A DNA stretch of 64,000 nt from positions 6,308,563 to 6,372,562 of the forward strand of contig JAJEKV010000020.1 of NCBI GenBank assembly GCA_021234155.1, written 5' to 3'. The position numbers were made by a program, and so were the translations under genes. A model generated the notes under the pieces. It did not search any database and was not told the DNA's origin. It saw nothing but the letters and a program-made list of their open reading frames with translations. Positions 36,240 to 48,424 of the stretch are shown here, piece after piece. The DNA is from Isoetes taiwanensis. Its lineage: Eukaryota > Streptophyta > Lycopodiopsida > Isoetales > Isoetaceae. The stretch's first letter is position 1. Each line of letters starts with the position of its first letter.

Positions 36240-37860
36240 TTTGGCAATAAAAACCAAGGCACTTTATTGTAGGAATCAATGTCAGTTCATATGAAATAAC
36301 GTAGGTAACTTCATTAGAAAACAACTTTAGGTTGCACAATTTTTTTTTTTTTTTTTTTTTTTTTTTGAAGGAAAGATAAATTTATATTCAGATAGAAAGA
36401 ATTACATCAGAAAGATCCCGCAAGGATCAAATAACCTTGAAGTACAGAGGATCCCTTATGGATCAAATATAATATTTGAAACTTGGTACTCATAATTTTT
36501 CTCAACCTCTTCATCCAGCTAGCTAGTACTACAGGATCAGAATCAACATCTTCCCAGCTAGAAGAATACTACAGGAGACAAATATAAATTTTCCTCAAGC
36601 TCCAGATATACCTTGAATGTTCTATGAACCACCTCTTGCAAGAGTAGAGATGAACAAAAAAAGGCATGAAGAAATCATGAGCAATCTCCCGCATTGCTCA
36701 GGGAAGCTAATACAGCTACAAATAACCCATTCTGCAGATTGATCAACACTGAATGTACCAGGAAAGATGCTGCATTGTCAGGATATATGCAGTCGGCCTA
36801 GAATGAATGTAACCATCATATATGCTGCATTGTCGGGATGTGAATCAGTCAGCCTGTACTAGACCCAAAAGCCCAGCTACCAGACTCCTCCCTAAAGCCC
36901 GGCTCAAGATATATAAGCTTCATCCTGCTCAGAAATTCCCTAGCTTGGCATCTCAAATAGTCCAATAAAATATTAGAAGCCTCATCCCGCATAGAAAATC
37001 CCTGGCTCGGCAATCTAACCAGTTCTTATCTCATCAAAAAATCTGAAGAGTCAGGCTAATCTATTCTTCTTCTTTTCCAAGATTCAACTCTACACCTTTC
37101 CGCTAGTAGGAAAGAGCAAGAGGAAGGGAAAGACCTGGATTAAGAATCAAAACTGCTAATTAACTGGAAATTTGAAACATCTTCTCTCAGAGCCCTGCAT
37201 CTTTTTTACTCTACCTTATAGGCAATCTGCGCCATTTCGGTATGCATCCATAAAGAAAGAAAAGAATTGAATCACTGCTTGATTTATAGAAAAACACAGT
37301 GCTTACCATAACTGTAAGCATCAGAGTAAGGATCCACGTTAGTGGATAATCAGAGAGGGCTGGAGAGGCCGCCATGAAGAGGCTTCAAGAAACCAGAAAA
37401 ACGCAGCCACATTGAAGCAGAATCTGAAAACACTAGATCACCAAAAACCCTTACGCTAGCAGCAGATCTGAATTTGAGAAACAAGTAAACCACCGCAGTG
37501 CCGAAAGCAAGGATTAGGGGCGGCCCCTTTCCCTGCCACCGTCCTAGCCGTGAAGGCGCCAAGAAGCATTAACGGCCATAAATCTATGCTTAATCTGCAC
37601 AAATAATTTAAGTCAAAATTACTGGTGGTTCTACGATAAAAACTAAGGCACTTTATTGTAGGAATCTGCCTTAGTTCATATGAAATAAGGTAGGTAACTC
37701 CGTTAGAAAACAACTTCTAGTTACACAAAAAAATAAAGTCGAAATTATAAGTGGTTTATGGCCTCGTATGAAATAAGGTAGATAACATCTTTAGAAAACC
37801 ACTTTTAAGTTTTATAAACAAATAAAGTTGAAATCATTAGTGGTTCATAGCCTACATTAC
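36240..37860. repeat. A/T-rich tandem units split by the retroposon
   Basis: AAAACYAAGGCACTTTATTGT occurs at about 36248 and 37647, and GAAATAAGGTAG near 37682 and 37770. With the retroposon removed the first two lie about 136 bp apart. Unit boundaries are imprecise. Confidence 0.65.
36340..37595 (-). mobile_element. Poly(A)-tailed retroposon (LINE 3' piece or SINE-like), nested in an array
   Basis: A run of 27 T at the left end is the poly(A) tail of a minus-strand retroposon. Before it, on that strand, comes ATATAAATTTATCTTTCCTTC, a typical non-LTR 3' end. A 7-bp direct repeat, TGCACAA, flanks it (36333-36339 and 37596-37602). Rejoining the flanks recreates GTTGCACAAATAATTTAAGT, similar to the neighbouring unit near 37717. 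About 1.25 kb, with no reverse-transcriptase frame, so a 5'-truncated LINE or a non-coding retroposon. The long, pure tail suggests recent insertion. Confidence 0.75.
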
Positions 37861-38051
37861 TAATGATTGTACACACTTAAAAAATAGCAATAAATAACTA
37901 TGACAAACCAAATAAACAAACTATCATAAAGAACCATGGTGCTGAAATGTGGTAACAAACTAGAATAATAAGTTATCCATAAGAACCACACCATATAACT
38001 ATTAATGGTTATTCAACACATTAACCCATTTAGTAATATCTCTTTTTTATA

Positions 38052-39416
38052 GTGGTTTTATATAAAAACGATTGTGAAAAACTGATAGTGATTGTTTTTT
38101 GGGTGCCTTGTGCAGCAGCTCTGTCAAAACAGAGCTTCAAAACAAACGATACCTACCTCTGTTGCACCCGGGTCGACACAATGCTCCTCCATCATCGAAG
38201 CGCTTCACCAATCCCTCCGGGAGCTGGAATTGAAGCTTTAAGGCGAGTCCAATTGGGGATGGGCGGGGAATTGCGGAACGCATTTAGGGGGCGGAGAACG
38301 GGGCAACGGGCTTTCTTTTGGGACGGAACAGGGCATTTAATGCTTGTTAGCCCGTGGTACTCTGGTCTTGTGTCAGTAGGAGCCGTAATGATTAATGGTC
38401 TTGCCTGTCCGGATAAATCACCGGGATGGGGTCATGGATGGCCGAGCGGATGGCCATCGCGGGCGCATGGATGTGCGGATGGTTATGGATGGGGGGCGAT
38501 GCGATGTCCAGAAAAACCACCGGAAAAATGTCCGAATAAACCGTATCCCGTTGTAGATATACGGGCGCCCCATGAATTGGGGTTGGTTCAACTTCTGACA
38601 AAGGGGTTTAGTTCAGATCATCAAACATGTGAAGATGGAAATCCAGTCTTGCAAACGGAAGAGATAGAGACAGGAATTGTCTTGGGAGAAGGTAGTTATG
38701 GTAAGGTTTTTGCAATTAAGTGGAAACATGTTATACTTGCAATGAAAATGTTCAAGGGTGAATGTAAAGAGGTAGGCACACTTGCAAAATTAAAGCATCC
38801 TAATATTATACCAGTGGTTTACTCCTCTAACGTGGCAGGGGGGGATGGACGGATGTTCATGGAGTGCCTAAAGCCATTTCCAAAATTTGTGGAGGAATGC
38901 AAACCCTCATATGCTCTTTCTCTAGATATCATGCTGCAAGTTGCGCGGGCCATGCGTTACTTGCACGATAATGATATAATTCACCGTGATTTGAAGCCTG
39001 ATAACTTGCTGATTAATTGTGACAGTCCAAGATGCAAGTATTTTCATGTCAAAGTTGCTGATTTTGGAGTTGCAAGTTCCCATTTCAACACCAACAATAC
39101 GACAATGCGTACAGGATGGAGGGGTACCCCACCTTACATGGCACCAGAGGTTCAAACTCCAGAACATTACAGTAGAAAAGTTGATGTCTTTAGTTATGCC
39201 AAAACCTGTTTCTATATACTCAGAAAATCTTCCGCAACAACTTGTGGTTGTGAGACTCCAAATACGGATGTGGCTAGTGCTCCCCCCGAACCCCCTTCTG
39301 ATATTATTCCTACATCTCTTTTGAAGTATCTTGACACATGCTCTAATGAAAAGGGAATATATCGGCCATCGTTTGCACAAATCACAAGGCCCCCAAAAAA
39401 GAACTCATATAAATAA
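38052..39416 (+). CDS. Protein kinase, single uninterrupted frame (454 aa)
   Basis: A Ser/Thr or TKL-type kinase that transfers phosphate from ATP. The domain spans about residues 205-450 with all key motifs: glycine loop GEGSYG (212-217), Lys232 in LAMKMF, Glu240 as a plausible alpha-C glutamate, HRDLKPDN (311-318), DFG (337-339), APE (364-366) and Asp378. Residues 1-200 match no kinase, are Gly/Trp-rich (GWGHGWPSGWPSRAHG), and lie in GC-richer DNA that carries a relative of the 157-bp satellite boxes at about 38508-38545. The true start is therefore uncertain, and a later ATG is possible. The lack of introns fits a retrocopy or captured gene; the domain end is short beyond subdomain XI. It looks whole in its catalytic core. 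Confidence 0.8.
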   Translation: MVLYKNDCEKLIVIVFWVPCAAALSKQSFKTNDTYLCCTRVDTMLLHHRSASPIPPGAGIEALRRVQLGMGGELRNAFRGRRTGQRAFFWDGTGHLMLVSPWYSGLVSVGAVMINGLACPDKSPGWGHGWPSGWPSRAHGCADGYGWGAMRCPEKPPEKCPNKPYPVVDIRAPHELGLVQLLTKGFSSDHQTCEDGNPVLQTEEIETGIVLGEGSYGKVFAIKWKHVILAMKMFKGECKEVGTLAKLKHPNIIPVVYSSNVAGGDGRMFMECLKPFPKFVEECKPSYALSLDIMLQVARAMRYLHDNDIIHRDLKPDNLLINCDSPRCKYFHVKVADFGVASSHFNTNNTTMRTGWRGTPPYMAPEVQTPEHYSRKVDVFSYAKTCFYILRKSSATTCGCETPNTDVASAPPEPPSDIIPTSLLKYLDTCSNEKGIYRPSFAQITRPPKKNSYK

Positions 39417-41195
39417 TCACCATGAAAACTAGTATAAGTGTGTTTTTTAATACAAATAAATTGTAATCTTAGAAAAAACCATACGTTCTTCAAGGTTTTG
39501 TAGAGTCATTACTAGTTATATCATGATTTTGATACTAGTTCTATATCGTATACTAGTTTTTTAAAATCATCATTAGTTTGGGAGGTGGTTTTTTAGCCAA
39601 TATTTTTAATACTATAATTTAAGATGATATCTAATGCTAATTTGTCATTAACTTATATGGTTTTCTAACACGATGCTAATGCCCTACTTTTTTTTATTAG
39701 TTCAAAAATCATGTTTGATCTTGCAAGATGGCTTTGCTACGAGTTCATTTATATGCTTATTAGTAGTCCATTCTGATATGGTTTGTTGTTGCTTTTATTA
39801 TTGTTTCGATTCTTAAGTCAACACTAACCTTGAGCATAGTTTTCTATGTTTATTAGTAACTACAACTACCATATCTATGCTCCAGGTGTTTCATTATTTC
39901 TTAGATTCTTCTGAACTAATATTATCTAGTGGTTGGTCAAGAATGTTCATACTAGTTGCATGATGTGGTTTCTAAATTGTTTTTTTCTTTGTTTTTAGAC
40001 GAGCAAATGGGTCAAGGTTTTAGGAATTTCAAACCTTTCTGGTTTGTGAAGTTCCAATCAGTACAAGTACAAAATGGAGAATCTAATCAATGTCTAGTAA
40101 TCCTAAGGAATGTGTAACGTTCCTTAACCACCGGGGCCTAACCAACTGGCCAAAACATTCAGATGTTATGGGAAATCCTTCCCACCCTCTTATGGTGGTA
40201 TCAGGAAACACGAAATAATGAGGTCACTCCAAAAAATAAAGTATTATGAGCTACAGACAATCCCTCGCCCGTGCATTGCAACGAGAAAAGTTCAACTTGC
40301 AAGACTTTCAGGAGAACCAACAATTTTATTATTTGGTGTCAGCTCTATCATTTCTACTTTTAGAACAAGGCAAATGGGGTAGTTTTTTATGTTTTCAATG
40401 TAATGACAGAGAAACTGTCATTAGGAGTCAAATGGCGTAGTACATAAATTGAAGATTCAATAGGACAAGGGAACTAGAACTTGAAGTGGGGTCTAAGTTG
40501 TAGCCCTTTTCCAAGGAGGTGAGTCTAGAAGCAACCATAATGACTTTGGAACTCGAACCTGACATTGCCTAGGAGCAAAGGTGTTGGCAACTTTTGCCAA
40601 GCTGATCAGATATTCCATGGCTTCCTAAGGTGGGAGATATCTCAGGGGGGAGATATCTAAGGCATGAGATATCACAAGTGGCCTCTATCTTGTGGCATTT
40701 TCTCCTTTCTAGATAAGAGCAATGCTTTTGCTATGAAAAAAATTGTCTTGTATTTGCCTATCTGTTTAGAAGTGCAGGCAAACGAAGACAAAAATTGGCC
40801 AAGAATGCTCCCCACTGAGATAAAACTTGCAAGCTAGTTCTTCTAAAAAGACTCTTCTGAATTGGGTGCAGGTTTAAGGCCCCTCAAAGGATCTTCAGTC
40901 ATGCAGCCATAATCTCCATTATCAACATCTTTCTTCACATCCAGCATAGGCAGTTTAATCAGAATACATGCAATCTCTATTGTTTAGGCTATGCACAAGA
41001 AGCAATGTATGTCACTTGCACAATGGACCACAAAAATCTCTTTGAAATGCTGATCTCCACTATTCTTCACAAATTTGAATCTAATTTTAGTATCTTCTAG
41101 GTTGGAATACCTTTATGTTAACCCATCATAGCTTATCCCAAATCTCCAAAAGTTAAAGATTTGCGTGAGGAAATCATGAGGATATTTGTAGTGTA
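39417..41195. other. No gene recognised
   Basis: AT-rich, with recurring TACTAGTT phrases at 39500-39980 and three GAGATATC boxes at about 40630-40675. A 64-codon frame at 40246-40440 has no recognisable composition. Confidence 0.4.
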
Positions 41196-41761
41196 CAGTT
41201 AGTGAGAATTATGGCATTATTCCACTCATTTTAAATCCTATAAATGTTCCTCCGCCTGTGTACGGTGGCGCCGCTCAAGCTTTCTTTTGGAAGCATTTCT
41301 TTCCCAGGATCTCTTAGCATAGAGTTTCTAGCAGCGCCATGCCATAGTCGAGTTCTTACCAACACAGGGTTTCCGCATGGTTTCTTAGCACATAGCACAA
41401 GGTCTCAAGCGCAGCGCCATAGCCGAGTTCTGCACCAACATAGGTTTATCCATAGCCGTTGCCGAGCGAGAACAAATAGGAGCAGAAGAAAGCGTGTGAT
41501 CATAGCGGCCATTTGTTTGCTCAGCTCTGAATCCGGAAGCTCCATTTTTTAGCACAAGGTTTCTTAACACAGAGTTTCTTTGTTCTACATCAAGTCTTCT
41601 TTGCTTGCGATCTGGCCGACTATGCCTTCTATGTATCCTACGCCTTCTATCCCTTCTGTATTTTGTCCAGTACTCGCCATAGTAGGGAGATCCGATGCTC
41701 GCCATAGCCAGGAGATTCGATATTAGAACTGCTGGTGACTGGTCGTAATTCTCACTAACAG
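41196..41761. mobile_element. Small inverted-repeat element (MITE-like), about 560 bp
   Basis: GTTAGTGAGAATTA at 41198-41211 is matched by its exact reverse complement at 41746-41759. The interior holds a repeated phrase (GCGCCATRSYCGAGTTCT near 41332 and 41416) and no coding signal. I could not find a target-site duplication, so the superfamily is open. Confidence 0.6.
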
Positions 41762-44521
41762 TTCATTACGCAAGGGAAAGTTCTTTGTCTCGAAATATTC
41801 CCTTGGGAATATTCCCTTGGCGGGCTGCCAGACTCCGCGGCGGTGCGGCTTTGCCGCTTGGGCGCTGCCTCGGGAAATTCCCTCATGGAATTTCTTCAAC
41901 TAGAACTTTCCTTATTACATAATATTCATTTGACTAATCTGATCCATTACTCTATTACTCTGATTCAACGTTCAGTTTTAAATCCGAATTGATGATAACT
42001 GGACCAACAAACTACCAAAAAATAAAACAATCTTTGCTCAAAAAGGTGAGCAGTGAAAATTTATGCCGGATTCAGGAGCACGATCAAGGAAGAAGCTTGA
42101 TGACATGGATATAATTGGTGATGTGGTGCATGTCGAAAGCTTTTAGCAGACAGTGTTGCCCGTCCAAAATACTCAGGGTGCCAAAACACTAACTATATTT
42201 TAGGCACCCTAAGTGTGATAGGGTGCCCGTCTAAAGCATCCACGTGGCAGAGTATCGTTAGTTTTTATTTATTATTTTTTGGGTTTAGTCAGTTTGATTT
42301 CGACCTAAATTATCTTATCTTTTTTATAAGCAAACCCTAACCCTAATTTGGACGGCTAATATTTTCTCCATCGCATCTGAAGGCCAATCCTAGCAGACCA
42401 TCGAACCCTAGCCCTAGCGCATCCGGCACCAGGATCCTAATTACAGATTTCCCATGCAAAGTCTGAGATCTCTCCCGCTTATGTCCAGATCTTCGCCGGA
42501 TTTTTACCCAGGAGCCTCTTCTATATGTTTCTTCATCGGATTGCTGCTTCTATCTGTTTTCTCCTCACCTGATTTTTGCCCAGGAGCCTCTTTGACAATT
42601 CCAGACCAGTAGCTGATTCTACAAATCGCAGCTGCAGCATATAGGTGGCCATTTTTTGTTCAAATCTGGCCAGTTTTGCAATGCCGTTCTCTCAACAACA
42701 ACATGGTCAGTGTTTTTGGCCGATCTTATAAATTTGAATCTGTGTTTTCCGAGACATATCAATCATTAGACCTTACTTCTAAGTCATCTTGAGTTGATGT
42801 ATGGGCTTTCCCACTAATTTGTTTGCCATTCTCTGTTACTGTCTCCGATTTTTGAAGCTGCTTAGTTGAAGTACCAGCTTCCTCTACATTGTGTTCCCTT
42901 AATTTTCCTTATGTTGCAGGCATGGACGGCTAATATCTTCGCTCCTAGCAGACCGTCGAACCCTAGCAAATCCGGCATTATCTTGCAGAGATTAGCTTCG
43001 AAAGGTAAGCTTGATACTTGTTATTCTTCTCAGCAGAGGTTTAGGATTTATATCTTCGTTCCTCCTAGCAGACCATCGACTAGTTTAAGGTGCGATTTGC
43101 ATCTCCTCCTCTGCATTTTTTTCTTGTTCTGTTGAGCTTGCTCACCTCTGGCAGGTTTTACCTTGTTCTTGCAGATTTATCAGCATTCTTCAGATCTAAT
43201 ATCTTGATATTCCCACGATATGATGCATTTTTCTATTACAAAAGATCTTTCTTTCTAGATGTCTAGGTTATGTCAGCGAAAACCACAAGGATGGTCTCGT
43301 TTTGAGTTTTCTTCTTGTATGCCCTTTTTTTGTAAGTTTTTGTGGTATTGTAGCCTAGTTTTGAATTTCAGATGCTGAAGAATGAAGCTTGGCTACCTTA
43401 CAAATCTTTGGTAATCCTAGAATGGTATTTATCTGTCCAGAAAACTTTATTGTGTGGTAATATTTCTTGCATTTTCAAAGGTATTACTCTGGAGCTCCGG
43501 TTCTTGCATTGTCTTCTTGTTACTTTGATTTGTTTTCTTTGAGCTCCTAATTTGTTGTAAAAAAGATTTCAAGCTGTGGATCCTCGTTCTTCTTTTGGAT
43601 GACTACATGGCAGGTCCTTATTTCTTTTCCGTTTCTTTTTGCATTTTTAAATGCTAAAACCAGACACCACTTTTCACTCTGGATGTAGCATTTGTCTTTA
43701 CCCCTTCATTTTCTTCATCTTATATGTGATTCTAAACTGTCCTTTTTCACGGTTATTGTTCCAGTTATAAAGGATCTAATTGAAATGACCTTACATATCT
43801 CTCCATTCCATTTTAGTGCACAGGGTATGCTCCTTTTGAAGGCAATTGCTCAATTTGACTTTGTTTGATTTAATTCATTGTAAAACACATGGTAAAATTG
43901 TGGGTTCAAATCCCATATGTTTACAGCAAAATTTGCTACTGCAGCATTACTAAACTTGATGCATTGATGTCATGCAAAATAGAAATTTAAACCATCTACA
44001 TTTACCATATTGTCTCGTAAAACTAAATCAACTATGTTTACCACATTGTGGTATTATAGCAATTAATTACTACCAATCATTCATGTATATATTATATATC
44101 GAGGAAGATAGATGTGATCAAATATTATTTCGCTAAACTTGATATATTAAACATTATTATATGTCACGTATTAAAAGCGGTTAATATAGCCATTTAATAT
44201 TACCATGTTCCAATACTGATAAAAATAGATGTGATCAAATATCATTCCACTAAACTTGACATATAAAGCATTAATACATATCATATATTTTAAGCTGTTA
44301 TAAAGACCAACTACAACTATCATGTTCTAGTACCGTGTCAAAAAATAATGCTTGTTTATCACGTTACGGAATCGAGATGATGAACCACATTGTATAAGCA
44401 GATATGGTTTGTAAACTTTTTGGGCCACAAATGCGTATTGATTTTAAGACTTGGTTTTCTCTAAGAAATCAATACAAAAAGATCATACTGATTCAATTTT
44501 GGGGGCCTTGTGAATCTGCAG
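41762..44521. other. Leader/intron-like sequence, no gene fixed
   Basis: At 42175-42210 an imperfect hairpin (AGGGTGCCAAAA with TTTTAGGCACCCT) precedes a further AGGGTGCC near 42219. The phrase GGACGGCTAATAT with CTAGCAGACC(A/G)TCGA is present near 42350-42400 and 42925-42960, and its second half again near 43063, a diverged local repeat. Short exon-like frames (42866-43135) are not convincing. 43800-44500 is plain AT-rich DNA. Confidence 0.4.
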
Positions 44522-45436
44522 AGTCGTTGAGTTGCTAAAGAAGGCACATCTAATCGGTGTCACTCTTAAAGTGGATCAAGCCTTCGAGTATTACTCTAAG
44601 GGAACCTTCTCAGAAGATAAATTTCAGGAGACCTCTGAGATTGAATGGATGTTATAAAATCTGCAGCACTGGCAATGCTTGAAGCTCCAAGCGATTCAAC
44701 AACGCAAAACACAATGGTGAAGGAGCTGAGGGGGTGGCTTGTTATGGACAAGCAGGAAACGCGAGAATCATTCGAGCAAATACCAAATCCTAAACTACTG
44801 GTAATTTGGAAAATGATGCTTTATGCTAACAAAAGTACCTGTCAAGCTCCAAAAGTACCTGCCAGTTAATGGCAAATTGTTGAGGGCAGACAAGGATCTC
44901 AGATCGCAGGCGCAGGAATTCAAGGTAAGTAAGATTGGCAAGTGTTTATGCCTTTTTCACGATGTGTGCCAATCACAGGTTTCAAGTTTTGGTATACCTA
45001 GCTTTGGCGCCATCATACGAAAGGTTTTTTCCATATTCGAGGACCAGAGCCGATATTCAAATTCCTGCGGAATGGACCAGACATGCCAATATTTGATCGC
45101 CACTGGGTATTCGAAAAGGAGACCCACGAAATCATTGTAAGCCCAAATCCCCAATCTGATCCAGACACATTTCAAGTACATTTCAAACCACAGAGTGATC
45201 ATCCCCTTCTTCAGGTACTCAAACATCATCATGTGTTACTTTGATTGGGTCTCATTTTGCAATTGTATCTTACCAGGTACAAGAAGATGGATCTGTCATA
45301 GCATCTTCGTCGATAGAAGAAGTATAGTCCGACAATGATCCTGCCCTTTTTGAAATGACCATCGTATCATCACTCGGTGGGGAGTTTCAGCTTGTTAACG
45401 GCTATGGTCAAGAAGCAACATCCAAAATTCTCAAGG
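44522..45436 (+). pseudogene. Unrecognised multi-exon gene or remnant
   Basis: A run of protein-like segments bounded by plausible splice sites. After CTGCAG at 44520: VVELLKKAHLIGVTLKVDQ and AFEYYSKGTFSEDKFQE. About 44665-44799: ALAMLEAPSDSTTQNTM and KELRGWLVMDKQETRESFEQ, then GTAATT. About 45037-45213, without an ATG: FKFLRNGPDMPIFDRHWVFE and VHFKPQSDHPLLQ, then GTACTC. About 45277-45436: DNDPALFEMTIVSSLGG and GYGQEATSKILK, then GTACAA. The composition is that of a globular protein, but I recognise no family. One stop (IEEV, then a stop) in the last piece and the change of frame near 44640 suggest decay or wrong exon borders. Confidence 0.4.
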
Positions 45437-48424
45437 TACAATGTTGTAATTCAGTACAAACCCATTCGTACCTATTTTAGTAAGTACATGATTTGTGCAC
45501 TTAAAAAGCCTAATATATCAATCCTAAAGCCACTCCTTACTACTTATTACACACTCCTTACTGTTTTTTAAGGTTCATTGGATTTTGACATATTCCTACA
45601 AATATGCCACATCTAGGGTCCACAAATATACACCTCACACCCCATATACTTGAACGCTTCCCCTGCATATGTATATATGTATGAAATTACGTATAGGAAT
45701 AGCAAATACAGGGCCACGAACCATTGCAAAAAGAGGAAAAAATTTTGCAATCAGAATCGCTCGTCCACCTCTGAACCTCTCCGGAACCTCTTCATCAGCT
45801 CTGAGCGACCCCTCGGCGGGTCAGCCCTGTCACCGCGCAGGCGCCCTATGGAAGGAGGGGTGGCCATGTACAGATCGGCCGGCAGCGGACATGTCTCATG
45901 AGTGGGGGCTGGATCGACCTGGTCCCTACCTCATTTGGAACTCTTCCTGTCGGCTGCAAGTCACTCACCTCGGCGAAGGAGGGATCGGTTGGAGTGTGGA
46001 TGCTCATATCCAAAGCGGTGGCAAAGATGTCTCGCATCGTAACTGGGGCTGAGCAGCGGTATCTGTGGAGCTCGACTAGCAACTCCTCCTCTGTGGGCAA
46101 ATGGCGGCGATCCTGCGTGCAATGGCGGTCATTGAGCATAGCATGTGCGGTCGATCTTCTTCTGGCGAGCGCCACGTGCCACTAGCTCGACTCTAATCAC
46201 GACCTTCATGATAGGGCTGCATCCTCTCAAGGCCCTCCACTTTGTCGTGTCTGCTGGCCTCATAAAACATGGCGTCGGCCCCTCGGGGAAGGCTTCTAGG
46301 GCGGCCTCGGGGTAAGGACATCTTTGTAGGCGCATCGTTATTCGCCTTGTCTCCTCGCCCTCTCTATGTGCGGCCGCGGCCTCCATCATCGTCGCGGCTT
46401 TTGCGGGGGATCTTCTCGACGTTTGCAGCCCTCTCCGGCTTTCGGACACCACTCTCTCGCAATTGGCGGAGTTGCACCCCTCGGCCCGGAATGTCTGTCT
46501 GTGGGCCACCATTGATCTGCATGGTGGCTCTGATGGTGGCCCCAAGCTCCATCGCGGGTCAATCCTGGAAATCCGGGGTCGCGCCGACTCTTGTCCACAA
46601 AGTGTGTACACCAGTCTTTGTGCAAATCCACATTGGCCCGCGGTGTGGCCCGACCCGCTCTCAACAGGCGTGACCACTGCGCACGGGCACCAAATGCCAT
46701 GGTATTCCTGTCACAAAAATAAAATACGGTTAACAAGCACACAAAACATACCTAGCGGGATAAGACAGTGCTAGTTGGGGTACCATTCGACAATGCTACC
46801 GATGCGTCCGGGGACATCAGCGCCGCTCTGCAGGCCAAATGGCAAGGGACGCTCATCCATGCCGCCCTGGGGAAGCGCCTCCATTTGAGACATGGTCTCT
46901 GGCGGATAAATGTAGATTTGCTCGAAATAGATATCGAATTCCGGTGATTATGAGTGACCGGTTGGGAGGGCGAATCGGTATTAAGGATTCCACTATGAGA
47001 GATCCACGGACTACTTCGTGAATCTGAAAGGGATTGTTTAGGATAAGACTATAATTCAAGACCGGGTTCTGGACTACGAAAATGGACAAACTCATAGAGT
47101 AGAATCGAAAACAAAAGTAAAGCGAGAAAGCAAGGGGCCGTGAAGGTTTAGCAAAGGGGTTAAAGCGAGCGGATAAAGGGAAAAATTTAGAGGGGATTAT
47201 TGATGGCAAGACTAGTCTTTGCAATGTGGAGACTTACAGGCAAAACCAAACAAAGAACTAGTGACAATCAACTGAACATGAAACAACGCCCACCATAAAT
47301 ACTACAAAGCGGGTTCTCGGCAGCCTAACGGGCCTTGCGCATACAGCTCCATTCCTTGCCATTGATTTTGTAATGCTTCTCCATGAATCGTCCTGCGAAA
47401 TTTATCCTCTTCCAGAAAGTGAAAAGCAAAAACCCATATGATAGGATTTGGCAAGAGGGCCCGGCGGCTCCCGCGGCTCCGGAACCGGGGTGGCGGCCCC
47501 CCGCCACCGCGTCGCCCCCTTGCAGCGTCCGTTACCGGGGTTAAGCCAAAGCGAACCGGTAGATCTTTAATACCCGCCGTTACCGCGGGGGCTGCAGCGC
47601 GTACTCCCAGCCCCCACGCCCGCGGCGTCCGTGCACGGGTTAGCCCAAAGCGACCGTTGGATCTTATTACCCGTGCCGGGCAGCGCCCATTACTCCCGGC
47701 CCGGGGGTTGTGGCGAACCGGTATTCTTGCCGCTTTTGCCAAACCCCGGCGCTTTTGCCAAGCACGAACCTTCTTAGGGTTCGGGTTCATGGCGAACGGT
47801 AGGAAAACCAGCCATTACGCGCGCGTGAGGCTCCGCCAGTCGGCCCGGGCGAACCAAGTGGGTTAGCCGGGCGGGAATTTTCGGGTTCGCTGGGCGAACC
47901 CGAACCTTGGTCCCAGCGAACTTGGTTTCGGGAGCCAATAAAGTGCGCGTTATGCCTCGCTAATGTCAACCTTAGTGATCAATCTTAAAGCCAATGCCTC
48001 ACTCTCTTAAATTGAGTATGTGAGCGTCACCCATGCCTCCATAGATTGCTATTTGGATGAGGCGTTTCTGCCAAGATGGTCTAAGTGCCCATAATTTTGC
48101 TTTTCTTGAGGTCATTGATATGCCACATTATGTTGACTATAATATCATCAATGTGAGTCAAGTCCATTTTTTTAACCTATTCCAATGATGGTACACATAT
48201 ATATTCTTGTCAGTGGGTAATGTAGGATATAGAGAATAAAAGCTATGTTGGGAAAACATTTAGAGTAATTATTTTGAATATTTCCTTTTTATCACTTATT
48301 AGTCATACTTCAAATTTAATACTAGGAATTTGAACTCATAGCTGGACTCTTCTACTATAGCATTTGCATATGTAAAGACTATCACTTTCTCTGATATGTC
48401 AATAGTAATTTGTTTATTAACCAG
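45437..48424. other. GC-rich block without recognisable genes (45.75-47.95 kb)
   Basis: Open frames overlap on both strands (up to 182 codons), as expected from GC-rich DNA with few stops; none matches a known family. The part 47440-47720 is strongly GC-rich and holds two imperfect copies of a unit about 98 bp apart (near 47539 and 47637: GGGTTA then CAAAGCGA then GGATCTTATTACCCG forms). A palindrome CGGGTTCGCTGGGCGAACCCG lies at about 47881. The block could be part of a decayed element; I cannot assign it. 47950-48424 is AT-rich intron-like sequence. Confidence 0.4.

Noticed and set aside
40246-40440. 64-codon frame downstream of the kinase
   Set aside because: No recognisable composition and no splice link to the kinase, which ends at its own stop.
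45669-47866. Several 100-180 codon frames on both strands in the GC-rich block
   Set aside because: Overlapping frames on both strands are expected when stops are rare. No family or motif seen.
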